Below the pieces are notes generated by a model. The model saw only the letters and a program-made list of their open reading frames with translations. It did no database searches and had not been told where the DNA came from. Below are positions 55,158-64,000 of a stretch of DNA of 64,000 nucleotides, piece after piece. A program made the translations under genes and the position numbers. The DNA comes from Nocardia xishanensis NBRC 101358 (lineage in GTDB: Bacteria; Actinomycetota; Actinomycetes; Mycobacteriales; Mycobacteriaceae): the NCBI RefSeq assembly GCF_001613365.1, contig NZ_BDCF01000006.1, positions 1-64,000 of the forward strand. The letters run 5' to 3'. Position 1 is the stretch's first letter, and each line of letters begins with the position of its first letter.

Positions 55158-56761
55158 TTGTTGTCTCCCTTGAGCTTCAGCAGTGCGGGGATGTCGATGC
55201 GGCGCAGGCCGCGTGCTCCTGCGGCGCGCATGGCGCCGAGCGCGGTGAGCAGCTTGATGTTCTGGTACGGGTACCAGAACAGTTCCTTCTGCTGGGTCGG
55301 CAGCATCGGCTTGGTGATCGCCTGCTGACGGCAGTACTTGCGCACGCCGTTCGCGCCGCCCCAGCGCGCGCCGACGCCGGAAAGGCCCCAGCCGCCCATC
55401 GGCAGCGCGTAGCTGAACAGGTTGGCGAAGACGTCGTTGATGTTCACCGCGCCCGCGTTCAGCTGCCGCGCGATGCGCTCGCCGCGCTCCTTGTCGCCGG
55501 TCCACACCGAGGCCGACAGGCCGTAGACGGAATCGTTGGCCAGCCGGATCGCCTCCGCCTCGTCGGCGACCTTCATCACCGGCAGCGTCGGGCCGAAGGT
55601 CTCCTCGGCCACGCACGACATGCTGTGATCCACGTCGACGAGCACCGTCGGCTCGAAGAAGGTGCCCTGGCCGGTGCGTTTGCCGCCGGTGAGTACCTTC
55701 GCGCCCGCCGCGACCGCCTCATCGACGTGGCGCTGCACGATGTTCACCTGGTTCTCGTTGGCCAGTGCGCCCACGTCGTGCTTCAGCTCGCGACCGTCGA
55801 GGCCTTGGCGCAGCGCCTGCACATTGGCGGTGAGCTTGGCGACGAACTCGTCGTAGACGGGCGCCTCGACGTACACGCGCTCGACCGAGATGCACACCTG
55901 GCCCGCGTTGAACATGCCGCCGAAGGCGATGCCGTGCGCGGCGCGATCGAGGTCGGCGTCGGCGAGCACGATGGCCGGATCCTTGCCGCCGAGCTCGAGG
56001 CTGTATGGGATCATCCGCTCCACGCACGCCGCCGCGATCTTGCGGCCGGTGGCGGTGGAGCCGGTGAACTGGAGGTAATCGGCGTTGCCGACCACCGCGG
56101 CTCCGGTCTCGCCCGCGCCGGTGACCACGGCGAACACCGGCGGCGCGCCGATTTCCGCCCAGCCCCTTGCCAATTCGAGCGCGGACAGCGGGGTGACCTC
56201 GGACGGCTTGAGGATCACCGCCGCGCCCGCGGCGAGCGCGGGGATCACATCCATCACCGGCATGGCCAGCGGGAAGTTCCACGGAGTGATCACGCCGACC
56301 ACCGGGTACGGCCGGTAGACGGTGGTGAGCTTCTTGACCCGGGCCAGCGGGCTGTGCGGCGACGGGTGGTCGTCGGCGAGGAACTTGCTCGCGCGGCGCG
56401 CGTAGTAGCCGATGAGGTCGGCGCCGAAGGACGGATCGATGAGTGCGTCGGCGCGCGGCTTGGAGGTCTCCGACTGGAGCACGTCGGCGAGGTGCTCGGT
56501 GTTGTCGATCAGCCAGTCCTGGAGTTTCAGCAGCCATTCCTTGCGGCCCTCGGCGCCGATGGCCTCCCACTCCGGCTGGTAGAGCCGCAGTTCGCGGACC
56601 TTCGCCGCGACCTCGTCGGCGCTCTGCGCCGGCACCGTGCCGACGATCTGGCCGGTGCCGGGATTGCGCACCTCGATGACGGTCGGTGCTTGCTTCCCGG
56701 CGGCGGGTTTGCGCGCGGACGTCTTCTTCGCCGTGCTCGGCGCGGACTCGGTATTGGTCAC
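55154..56761 (-). CDS. Aldehyde dehydrogenase (succinate-semialdehyde dehydrogenase-like)
   Basis: 535 residues from GTG 56761. ALDH motifs: P-W-N-F-P-L, K-P-S-E-V-T-P, F-T-G-S-T-A-T-G, the base Glu in L-E-L-G-G-K and nucleophile Cys in G-Q-V-C-I-S. The N-terminal ~25 residues are a Lys/Ala/Ser-rich tail. The C-terminal W-Y-P-Y tail resembles actinobacterial SSADH GabD2-type enzymes. The divergent PucR gene likely regulates this operon. Confidence 0.92.
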   Translation of the reverse strand: MTNTESAPSTAKKTSARKPAAGKQAPTVIEVRNPGTGQIVGTVPAQSADEVAAKVRELRLYQPEWEAIGAEGRKEWLLKLQDWLIDNTEHLADVLQSETSKPRADALIDPSFGADLIGYYARRASKFLADDHPSPHSPLARVKKLTTVYRPYPVVGVITPWNFPLAMPVMDVIPALAAGAAVILKPSEVTPLSALELARGWAEIGAPPVFAVVTGAGETGAAVVGNADYLQFTGSTATGRKIAAACVERMIPYSLELGGKDPAIVLADADLDRAAHGIAFGGMFNAGQVCISVERVYVEAPVYDEFVAKLTANVQALRQGLDGRELKHDVGALANENQVNIVQRHVDEAVAAGAKVLTGGKRTGQGTFFEPTVLVDVDHSMSCVAEETFGPTLPVMKVADEAEAIRLANDSVYGLSASVWTGDKERGERIARQLNAGAVNINDVFANLFSYALPMGGWGLSGVGARWGGANGVRKYCRQQAITKPMLPTQQKELFWYPYQNIKLLTALGAMRAAGARGLRRIDIPALLKLKGDNK

Positions 56762-56891
56762 TGCTGTTCTCCCACTGACGTTGTGTGCGCCGCGGTCGTC
56801 CGGCGCTGTGAATCAGCTCACTGAACTATGATCGTGACACAATGGCGGGCGAGTTTCTTGGCCCATCTTGTCAACCGGAACGGGTCGAATT

Positions 56892-58205
56892 GTGTCGAAA
56901 GTACAAAACGCCGAGGGTGTGTCCGGCAGTGCGGGACCGGGCGTCCGCGTCGGGCCGAACAGCGCGGTGGTGCGCGACTGGATGGCCGACTACGTCTACG
57001 AGACGATGCGGACCGACACTCTCGAGCAGATCGTCGACCGGCTCGACGGCGTGATCGTCGCGCGCGTGCCGGAACTGGCCGACCGGGACATGAGCCGCGA
57101 CCTCGCGGCGAGCACTCGCGCGCACGCCAGGACCATGCTGAGCGGATTGACAAGCGACACCTTCGAATTCGCGCTACCGGAGGAGGCGCACGCCTTCGCC
57201 CGCACCATCGCCCGCCGCGGCTTCGACCTGCGACTGCTGCTGCGCACCTACCACGCTGGCATGGAGGCGGTGCTCGACTACATGACCGAGGCGGTCGAGC
57301 AGCGCGACGTGCCGCAGGAGATCGAGCGCGCCGTCATGCTGCGGCTGTTCGAGCGGTCGACCAAATGGGTCAGCATGTCGGTGGAACTGCTCACCGACAC
57401 CTATATGGAAGAGCGCGAGCGGGTGCTGCGCGCGGCGCTGAACCGGCGCACCGAGACCGTCCACGCGCTGCTGTCCGGCGAGGACATGGACGCCGACCAG
57501 GCCTCGATCCGGCTCGGCTACCGGCTCGGCAGGCAGCATCTCGCCTTCGTGCTGTGGACCGACGACTCCGAACCCGGCGGCGACGGCGAGTCGACGGGGC
57601 TGCTCGATCGGGCCGCCGCGCGGGTGGCCGCCGAACTCGGCAGCGCGCTGCTGCTCACGGTGCCCTCCGGTGCCAGCGGGATGTGGGCGTGGGCCGGTCT
57701 CGACGACGCGGCGCACGCTGCCGGCCTCGCAGCTCCCGGCAGGCTCGACAAACTGCTCGCCGCCCACGTGTCCGCTCCGGTCCGGATCGCTTTCGGGGTG
57801 CCCGCCGCCCGGGCCGAGGGTTTTCGCTCCAGCCACCGGGAAGCGGTCGCCGCGCGGCATGTCGCGGAGCTGGCTCCCGGTGACGGACCGCGCGTCACCG
57901 CCTACCGCGATGTGGAGATCGCCTATCTCGCCGGTGCGGACGAGGCCGCCATGCGCGGCCTGATCCATCGAGAGCTGCGCGAGCTCGCCGGCTCCGACGC
58001 CAATGCGGTCCGTCTGCGCCGGACGCTGCACGCCTACCTCGTCAGTCACCGCAGCCCGGAGGCCACGGCGAAACTGCTGGGGGTGCACAAGAACACCGTC
58101 CGCTACCGAATCCAGCGGATCGAGGAACTGCTCGGCCATCCGATCGAGCAGCGCGGCCTGCCGCTGGAGGTCGCGCTCGCCTGCGCGGCGGCCTACGGGG
58201 TCTAG
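56892..58205 (+). CDS. PucR family transcriptional regulator
   Basis: 437 residues from GTG 56892 (TTG 56868 is in frame). The N-terminal half is helical, of the RsbRD-like type; the C-terminus has the PucR HTH: L-L-G-V-H-K-N-T-V-R-Y-R-I-Q-R-I-E-E-L-L. Divergent from the SDR-ALDH operon (130-base gap) and therefore probably its regulator. Confidence 0.92.
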   Translation: MSKVQNAEGVSGSAGPGVRVGPNSAVVRDWMADYVYETMRTDTLEQIVDRLDGVIVARVPELADRDMSRDLAASTRAHARTMLSGLTSDTFEFALPEEAHAFARTIARRGFDLRLLLRTYHAGMEAVLDYMTEAVEQRDVPQEIERAVMLRLFERSTKWVSMSVELLTDTYMEERERVLRAALNRRTETVHALLSGEDMDADQASIRLGYRLGRQHLAFVLWTDDSEPGGDGESTGLLDRAAARVAAELGSALLLTVPSGASGMWAWAGLDDAAHAAGLAAPGRLDKLLAAHVSAPVRIAFGVPAARAEGFRSSHREAVAARHVAELAPGDGPRVTAYRDVEIAYLAGADEAAMRGLIHRELRELAGSDANAVRLRRTLHAYLVSHRSPEATAKLLGVHKNTVRYRIQRIEELLGHPIEQRGLPLEVALACAAAYGV

Positions 58206-58450
58206 TCCAGCTCGGCGCGCCGGACCGGCGGTTCGGTGGACGGCGCGATCGTGGTGTCCGGTAGCTCCTCCAGCAGCGTCGTCGTCGCCGCCGCGATCGT
58301 CGCCACCGCTTTGTCCACGGCCGCTTTGGTGGTGCTGCTGAGGCCGGAAACCCCACCGACCTTGCGCACGTACTGCAGTGCGGCAGCATAGATTTCCTGC
58401 TCGGTAGCGGCAGGTTCCAGGCCACGCAGGACGGTGATGCTCTTACACAT
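58202..58450 (-). CDS. DUF2277 family protein
   Basis: 82 residues. It begins M-C-K-S-I-T-V-L and has E-P-A-A-T-E-Q-E-I-Y-A-A-A-L-Q-Y-V-R-K-V, the DUF2277 signature. No known function. Its stop overlaps the pucR stop on the other strand by four bases. Confidence 0.88.
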   Translation of the reverse strand: MCKSITVLRGLEPAATEQEIYAAALQYVRKVGGVSGLSSTTKAAVDKAVATIAAATTTLLEELPDTTIAPSTEPPVRRAELD

Positions 58451-58603
58451 GCGTGCACATTAGCCCTCCGCCCGCCGCCGCGTCAGGGCAAGAAACAGGC
58501 TCGTCGAAAATCCCTCGCGAAGATGCCGCCATCATTTGCAAAGATGCGGACGCGTCTTCGATAAGCAGGGTCGAGAGCGGATCCATGGGGAACAATCGGT
58601 GGC

Positions 58604-59440
58604 ATGCCTTCCCGCGGTATACCAACGTTGACGACCTTCCCGTACGAAGAGCTCGACAAGCGGGAAGAGGACCACTGGTCCGGCGCCGCGATATCCGACG
58701 ACGAGCTGCGCGCGCTCTCGCTCGGCGGTTTCTACTCCGCCCGCTGGGACGCCTTCCACGACGCGCTGCTGCTCGGCCCCGAACGGGAGCATCCGCTCGG
58801 CGATCGCAAGGAACTGGCCATCGACACCCTCACCGGCGCGTGGGGCATCACCGACGGCACCGAGGCGCAGGCCTCGATGGAGCAGTTGCTCGACGGGATG
58901 CACGCTCCCCTTTACGCGATGGTGCACCCGCTCGTCATGGCCTCGATCAACGCCAGCGAACGCGACCGGTTCGGTGAGCGCGCCGACCGGCATCGCGCGT
59001 TCCTGCGCCAGGTCGGCTCGTTCCGCGGCATGGACAACCCGGAGGCGCTGGTCCGGGACTACGACATCTGGTCCCAGGCCATCAAGATCGGCTTCACCGA
59101 CCACCTGGCCCGCCCGCTACCCAGCGACATCCACGCCTGGGATCTAGCTCGTGTCGTCGCGGTCGCGCGCATGGCGTTCACTGCGGGCTATCTGGAAGCC
59201 GACGTGGCATGGGGATACCTCATGCGCGCGCTGCCGCTCGCCCAGCGCAAGTACCGCAACTGGCGGCAGTTCGGCGACGCGTACCTCACCGGCTGGACCT
59301 ACTGGCAGGCCTGCGAAGACCTCGCCGAACTCAAGAACGGCGGCGTCGACCGGCGCATGGAACTGCTCCGCCTGTGGACCAGGCCGACCAGCCCCTGGCG
59401 TCGCATCGCGCTGAACGACAAGGGGCCGGACCAGTCCTGA
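58604..59440 (+). CDS. DUF1266 domain-containing protein
   Basis: 278 residues, no signal peptide. The C-terminal half has the DUF1266 look: A-W-D-L-A-R-V-V-A-V-A-R-M-A-F-T-A-G-Y-L, then W-G-Y-L and R-K-Y-R-N-W-R-Q-F-G-D-A-Y-L-T-G. Relatives are cytoplasmic proteins of unknown role, at times near polymorphic toxin or secretion loci; nothing of that kind is visible here. Confidence 0.78.
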   Translation: MPSRGIPTLTTFPYEELDKREEDHWSGAAISDDELRALSLGGFYSARWDAFHDALLLGPEREHPLGDRKELAIDTLTGAWGITDGTEAQASMEQLLDGMHAPLYAMVHPLVMASINASERDRFGERADRHRAFLRQVGSFRGMDNPEALVRDYDIWSQAIKIGFTDHLARPLPSDIHAWDLARVVAVARMAFTAGYLEADVAWGYLMRALPLAQRKYRNWRQFGDAYLTGWTYWQACEDLAELKNGGVDRRMELLRLWTRPTSPWRRIALNDKGPDQS

Positions 59441-59444
59441 ACGA

Positions 59445-60401
59445 TCAGGGAGTCGCTACGGAATCCGGCAGGGAACGCAGGATTCCCCGGCCGTAGCGCT
59501 GGAACTGCCCGTCGTCGACCATGCCGAGCGAGTGCCGCTCGACGAGCAGTTCCCATTCCGAATACAGCTGTGCCACACCGGGATCCGCCGGTCCCGCGGC
59601 TCCGTCCGCGGAGTCGCGGCGCACCGCGAAGTTCACCGCGCACGCCACCCGTTCGGTGTCGGCGCGATCGGTGCCGGTAAAGTGCAGGGTGATGTTGCCG
59701 TCGTGCACGTCGACGCCCGTCTCGCCGCGTACCGCGCCGATCTCGCCGGGAGTGGCGGGCGCGCCCTCGGTGGACCTGGCCCACAACACCGCCGGGATGG
59801 GCAGCTCGTGCGCGTAGCGTTCGCCGGGGCCGATCGAGATGAACAGCAGCCGTCCGGTGGTCACGACGAGCAGGCCGAGACCGGCGCCCGCGGGCGGGTG
59901 CGCCGTGGTGACCGCGGTCTCCAGGACGTACTCGTCGGCCGTGACGTAGCGATGCAGCGCCGCGATCGCCGGCTTGGCCTCCCGGCGCGGCGCCATCCTG
60001 CGCACCGCGCGATCCACGTCCGCGCGGGTCGGGCCGGTCTTCGACCAGGTCGGCGCGGGCGGGCTCAGATCGGGCGCGGCCACGTCGATTCGCTGCGCGG
60101 CCATGATCTGGTCGTTGATCCGCTCCACGATCTCGGCCGCCGCCGGCACGTCGTGCTCGGCGACCAGTACCGGAAGCGGCGTGCGGTCGGCGGGCACTCC
60201 GGTGAGCACCGGCGTGGGATAGCGGAGATAGATCTCGATGACGACGGCGTCGTCCGCGCGCCGGCTGAGCCGTACTTTGAGCAGGTCGGTGACCGGCACG
60301 TCCAAGACGCACTCGCCCTCGCTGCCAGGTCGCAGAACGATCAGCCGTCCGCGGCCATGGCGCACTATCGCTGTGGGTGTCCGTAGCTCGACTATGTCCA
60401 T
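59445..60401 (-). CDS. Hypothetical protein with PH-like domain and short C-terminal helix
   Basis: 318 residues from ATG 60401. I do not recognise a named family. The middle (about 165-290) reads like a bacterial PH-type domain (L-L-V-V-T-T-G-R-L-L-F-I-S-I-G). The end, Y-S-E-W-E-L-L-V-E-R-H-S-L-G-M-V-D-D-G-Q, has the look of an SHOCT-type oligomerisation helix. The frame goes on to 60623 but enters repeat-rich DNA, so the shorter start is preferred. Convergent with the DUF1266 gene (4-base gap). Confidence 0.7.
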   Translation of the reverse strand: MDIVELRTPTAIVRHGRGRLIVLRPGSEGECVLDVPVTDLLKVRLSRRADDAVVIEIYLRYPTPVLTGVPADRTPLPVLVAEHDVPAAAEIVERINDQIMAAQRIDVAAPDLSPPAPTWSKTGPTRADVDRAVRRMAPRREAKPAIAALHRYVTADEYVLETAVTTAHPPAGAGLGLLVVTTGRLLFISIGPGERYAHELPIPAVLWARSTEGAPATPGEIGAVRGETGVDVHDGNITLHFTGTDRADTERVACAVNFAVRRDSADGAAGPADPGVAQLYSEWELLVERHSLGMVDDGQFQRYGRGILRSLPDSVATP

Positions 60402-61083
60402 ACCCCCTGCGCTCTGGTTCGAGGTGCGGCGTTCCCGCGGCTCTTCGTGCTGGGGCCAGCCGCCTGGCCCATATGTCGCTCGCGCGCCGCTTTCGTCGCT
60501 GTCCCGCGGTGCCGCGTGCTCGTCGTTCACGCCGCTGTGTGGTTGTGCGTGCGGTTGTATCGCGCGGCCTTCCCGTTGCCCTTCGGGATTACACAAGCTG
60601 CCGCCTCCGTGCCCGTCGTTCACGCCGCTGTGCTGTTTCGTGCGGCTGACGCCGCTGCGTTCTTCGGTGCGGCTGACGCCGCCGTTCAGTGCGGCTCACG
60701 CCGCAGTGTTGCTTCGTGGTGCGGTTGTGTATGCGGCGCTTCCGAGGGCATTCGAGGGGTCCGCCTCCGTGCCCGTCGCTAGCGCCGCGATGTTGTGTCG
60801 TCGCTCACGATAGGCCGAACATGCCATGATTGTGACCACTCGACGTAAACCGGAGCGGAAACTCGGGAACCACCGTCGTCCTCCGACCGTTTACCTGTCG
60901 AACTGCACCAACTGCCGAACTGCGCGATGTATCGAGTAGACCGTACGCGGTAACGTGGCTTGTCCGCATCCGAACCCTCCCGGAATCGGGTAGGACCGGG
61001 CGGAATGCAACACGACGCGCCCGACGTTTCGCTAGGCAGAACCCGGAGACACCGGAAAGGACTGGCCGCCCGGCCTACGCTCT
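60402..61083. repeat. Repeat-rich non-coding region upstream of ftsH
   Basis: Between about 60480 and 60800 short motifs recur: CGTCGTTCACGCCGCTGTG at 60521-60539 and 60614-60632, CCGCCTCCGTGCCCGTCG at 60601-60618 and 60761-60778 (exactly 160 bases apart), and a degenerate 27-base tandem unit GCTGACGCCGCTGCGTTC..GGTGCG from about 60617 to 60722. No frame across it resembles a gene. The last 280 bases are plain and must hold the ftsH promoter and leader. Confidence 0.7.
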
Positions 61084-63489
61084 ATGAACCGCAAGACAGT
61101 GTTCCGCACCCTGGCCATAGTCTCGGGCATCCTGCTCGTGATCTATGCGTTCAGCTACTTCGGCAATGACACGCGCGGCTGGAAGAGCGTCGATACGTCC
61201 GTAGCGTTGAGCCAGCTGGACGACAAGGGCAACGTCAAGAACGTCCAAATCGACGACCGCGAACAGCAGCTGCGCATCGAGCTGAACAACGGCAACGACG
61301 CGACCGATGGCCAGAACAAGATCATCGCGAAGTACCCGGGCGGCAGCGAGACCTCGGCGCAGATCTTCTCCGCCGTGCAGAAGTCGGGCGCGCCCTACAA
61401 CACCGTGGTGAAGCAGGAGAGCTGGTTCACCCAGATCCTGCTGTTCGTGCTGCCGATGGTGATCCTGCTCGGCCTGTTCATCTTCGTGATGGCCCGCATG
61501 CAGGGCGGCGGCCGCGGCGGCATGATGGGCTTCGGCAAATCCAAGGCCAAGCAGCTGTCCAAGGACATGCCGAAGACCACGTTCGCCGACGTGGCCGGCG
61601 CGGACGAGGCCGTCGAAGAGCTCTACGAGATCAAGGACTTCCTGCAGAACCCGGTGCGCTACCAGGCGCTCGGCGCGAAGATCCCCAAGGGTGTGCTGCT
61701 CTACGGCCCGCCGGGCACCGGTAAGACCCTGCTGGCGCGCGCCGTCGCGGGCGAGGCGGGTGTGCCGTTCTTCACCATCTCCGGCTCGGACTTCGTCGAG
61801 ATGTTCGTCGGTGTCGGCGCCTCCCGCGTGCGCGACCTGTTCGAGCAGGCCAAGCAGAACAGCCCGTGCATCATCTTCGTCGACGAGATCGACGCGGTCG
61901 GCCGCCAGCGCGGCGCGGGCCTCGGCGGCGGTCACGACGAGCGCGAGCAGACGCTGAACCAGCTGCTCGTCGAGATGGACGGCTTCGGCGACCGCACCGG
62001 CATCATCCTGATCGCCGCGACCAACCGCCCCGACATCCTCGACCCCGCGCTGCTGCGCCCCGGCCGCTTCGACCGGCAGATCCCGGTGGGCAACCCCGAC
62101 CTGGCCGGCCGCCGCGCGATCCTGCGGGTGCACTCGCAGGGCAAGCCGATCTCCACCGAGGCCGACCTGGACGGCCTGGCCAAGCGGACCGTCGGCATGT
62201 CCGGCGCCGACCTGGCGAACGTCATCAACGAGGCCGCGTTGCTCACCGCGCGTGAGAACGGCGCGGTCATCACCGGTGAGGCGCTGGAGGAATCCGTCGA
62301 CCGCGTGATCGGCGGCCCGCGTCGCAAGAGCCGCATCATCAGCGAGCACGAGAAGAAGATCACCGCCTACCACGAGGGCGGCCACACACTGGCCGCCTGG
62401 GCGATGCCCGACATCGAGCCGGTCTACAAGGTCACCATCCTGGCCCGCGGCCGCACCGGCGGCCACGCCATGACGGTGCCCGAGGACGACAAGGGCCTGA
62501 TGACCCGCTCGGAGATGATCGCCCGCCTGGTCATGGCGATGGGCGGCCGCGCGGCCGAGGAACTGGTGTTCCACGAGCCGACCACCGGCGCGTCCTCCGA
62601 CATCGACCAGGCCACCAAGATCGCTCGCGCGATGGTCACCGAGTACGGCATGAGCGCGCGCCTCGGCGCGGTCCGCTACGGCCAGGAGCAGGGCGACCCG
62701 TTCCTCGGCCGGTCCATGGGTATGGGCTCGGACTACTCGCACGAGGTCGCCCGCGAGATCGACGAGGAGGTGCGCAACCTCATCGAGGCCGCGCACACCG
62801 AGGCGTGGGCGATTCTGAACGAGTACCGCGACGTGCTCGACGAGCTGGCCACCGCGCTGCTGGAGCGCGAGACCCTGCACCGCAAGGATCTCGAGGAGCT
62901 CCTCGCCGCGGTGGAGAAGCGCCCGAGGATCACCGCGTTCAACGATTTCGGCGAGCGCGTCCCGTCGGACAAGCCGCCGGTGAAGACGCCGGGCGAGCTG
63001 GCCGCCGAACGCGGCGAGTCCTGGCCGCCGGAGCCGGTGCAGCCGTCGCTGGCCGCCGCCACGCAGCGGGAGCCCGTGCCTGCCAACGGTTATCCGCAGG
63101 AGGGCCGCCAGCCCGAGCCGCAGTACGGCTATCCGGGCCAGCCCGCGGCGGGCGGCTACGCCGCGCCGCACGCGCCGACCCAGGCGTACCCGCGCCAGGG
63201 CGGCACGCACGGCTCGCGTCCGGACTACGGCGCTCCGGCCGGTTGGTCGGCGCCTGGCTGGCCGCCGCGGGAGGAACCGCAGGAGCCCGCCGGGCAGCCG
63301 GGTTACGGCGGTTGGGGCGGTCCGGGCGAGTCCCGGCACGGTTACCAGCCGTGGAGCAATCCGCAGCAGGGCTCTTCCGGCCAGGAGCACGGCGGCTACG
63401 GCCACGACGGCTACGAGGAGCCGGGTCGTCCCAGCCAGCGCGGTGAGGGCGAGAACCACGAGTGGGATGGACCGAACGGACGGCGCTGA
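61084..63489 (+). CDS. ftsH: ATP-dependent zinc metalloprotease FtsH
   Basis: 801 residues, a membrane AAA+ protease. Helices at about 7-25 and 115-137 flank a small outer domain. Walker A is G-P-P-G-T-G-K-T (208-215), Walker B I-I-F-V-D-E-I-D (263-270), second region of homology near 312-330, and the zinc site H-E-G-G-H (430-434; more often H-E-A-G-H). The last ~140 residues are a Pro/Gly/Tyr/Gln-rich disordered tail, longer than in most FtsH. It degrades misfolded and regulatory membrane proteins. Located before folE as in mycobacteria. Confidence 0.97.
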   Translation: MNRKTVFRTLAIVSGILLVIYAFSYFGNDTRGWKSVDTSVALSQLDDKGNVKNVQIDDREQQLRIELNNGNDATDGQNKIIAKYPGGSETSAQIFSAVQKSGAPYNTVVKQESWFTQILLFVLPMVILLGLFIFVMARMQGGGRGGMMGFGKSKAKQLSKDMPKTTFADVAGADEAVEELYEIKDFLQNPVRYQALGAKIPKGVLLYGPPGTGKTLLARAVAGEAGVPFFTISGSDFVEMFVGVGASRVRDLFEQAKQNSPCIIFVDEIDAVGRQRGAGLGGGHDEREQTLNQLLVEMDGFGDRTGIILIAATNRPDILDPALLRPGRFDRQIPVGNPDLAGRRAILRVHSQGKPISTEADLDGLAKRTVGMSGADLANVINEAALLTARENGAVITGEALEESVDRVIGGPRRKSRIISEHEKKITAYHEGGHTLAAWAMPDIEPVYKVTILARGRTGGHAMTVPEDDKGLMTRSEMIARLVMAMGGRAAEELVFHEPTTGASSDIDQATKIARAMVTEYGMSARLGAVRYGQEQGDPFLGRSMGMGSDYSHEVAREIDEEVRNLIEAAHTEAWAILNEYRDVLDELATALLERETLHRKDLEELLAAVEKRPRITAFNDFGERVPSDKPPVKTPGELAAERGESWPPEPVQPSLAAATQREPVPANGYPQEGRQPEPQYGYPGQPAAGGYAAPHAPTQAYPRQGGTHGSRPDYGAPAGWSAPGWPPREEPQEPAGQPGYGGWGGPGESRHGYQPWSNPQQGSSGQEHGGYGHDGYEEPGRPSQRGEGENHEWDGPNGRR

Positions 63490-63562
63490 GCGAGCGCCGA
63501 TTACGCTCGACCATCGGGGTGCCGAGAGATTGCCGGTGCCTGAGATTTTGGAGGTGTCCTCG

Positions 63563-64000
63563 TTGTCGGCCAACTATCAAGCCGTCGACTCGGCGCTCAA
63601 CGGTCGCGACGAGATCGAGCGCTACGGATCTGTGCCTGCGCCGACCGAGCCCGAGCTGGTCGCACTGGAGACCGGGCGGCCGTTCGACCAGCAGCGCGCC
63701 GAAGCCGCTGTCCGGGAATTGCTGATCGCGATCGGTGAGGACCCGGACCGCCCCGGTCTGATCGAGACGCCCGGGCGAGTCGCCCGGGCCTACCGGGAGA
63801 CCTTCGCCGGGCTCTACCAGGAGCCGGACGCGGTGCTGAACACCACGTTCGACGAGGGGCATCAGGAGCTCGTGCTGGTACGCGACATTCCGATGTACTC
63901 CACCTGCGAACATCACCTGGTGTCGTTCCACGGCGTCGCCCATGTCGGGTACATCCCCGGCGAGCACGGCCGGGTCACCGGACTGTCCAAGCTGGCCAGG
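63563..64000 (+). CDS. folE: GTP cyclohydrolase I, N-terminal part
   Basis: The first 146 codons of a gene running off the window. It shows [22 protein letters not shown], then the zinc and substrate region S-T-C-E-H-H-L-V and G-V-A-H-V-G-Y-I-P. It makes dihydroneopterin triphosphate from GTP, the first step of folate synthesis. TTG 63563, eight bases after GGAGG, is the best-placed start; GTG 63554 and GTG 63536 are in frame. The N-terminus before residue ~45 is longer than usual. Confidence 0.92.
   Translation, partial: MSANYQAVDSALNGRDEIERYGSVPAPTEPELVALETGRPFDQQRAEAAVRELLIAIGEDPDRPGLIETPGRVARAYRETFAGLYQEPDAVLNTTFDEGHQELVLVRDIPMYSTCEHHLVSFHGVAHVGYIPGEHGRVTGLSKLAR

Overview
The window is high-GC actinobacterial DNA, most likely Nocardia or a close relative in the Mycobacteriales. 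The evidence is the GC-rich third codon positions, many GTG starts, SD-led operons with 4-nt overlaps, and a gene order at both ends that matches, from memory, the M. tuberculosis stretches tad/flp - helicase - cspA - topA - holB (Rv3657c to Rv3644c) and ppa - dac - zincin - tilS - hpt ... ftsH - folE (Rv3628 to Rv3609c).

Layout. 0-2.4 kb: end of a Tad/Flp pilus locus (TadC end, DUF4244 pilin, TadE, TadG-like), with two members carrying unusual N-terminal expansions, one of them a 45-bp tandem repeat. 2.7-12.1 kb: core replication and topology genes (DUF1998 helicase, cspA, topA, a DinB-like protein, a DJ-1/PfpI protein, DNA polymerase III delta') and tRNA-Thr(CGT). 12.5-20 kb: accessory enzymes and regulators (secreted lipase, alpha/beta hydrolases, FAD monooxygenase, SDR, XRE, LysR, DoxX). 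20.4-27.3 kb: a DUF2752 protein, a zinc M1 aminopeptidase joined without a gap to a 1319-residue membrane NRPS of the epsilon-poly-L-lysine synthetase (Pls) type, and a LysE exporter. 27.4-28.9 kb: a SAM-IV riboswitch in front of a class V PLP enzyme. 28.9-29.6 kb: a HigBA/RelE-type toxin-antitoxin locus with a frameshifted toxin and a 32-bp perfect palindrome.

29.7-40.5 kb: Uma2 protein, flavin reductase, YbaK deacylase, OHCU-decarboxylase-like protein, crotonase, then a tightly overlapping marR - MFS efflux - histidine kinase - response regulator operon, two exported serine hydrolases and a small secreted protein. 40.6-45.7 kb: ppa, D,D-carboxypeptidase, DUF2342 zincin, tilS, hpt. 45.7-51.3 kb (minus strand): a membrane Ser/Thr kinase, an adjacent paralogue that has lost its catalytic residues (pseudokinase), and a metal-dependent cyclase-family enzyme, probably one operon. 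51.5-60.4 kb: amidase, LysR, an SDR-ALDH operon with a divergent PucR regulator, DUF2277, DUF1266 and a PH-like protein. 60.4-64 kb: a repeat-rich non-coding patch, ftsH and the start of folE.

The most noteworthy items are the Pls-like synthetase with its coupled aminopeptidase, the kinase-pseudokinase pair, the repeat-expanded Tad proteins, the SAM-IV riboswitch and the broken toxin behind an intact operator. No CRISPR array, prophage, integrase or insertion sequence was seen. All family assignments are by reading the sequence; no searches were run.
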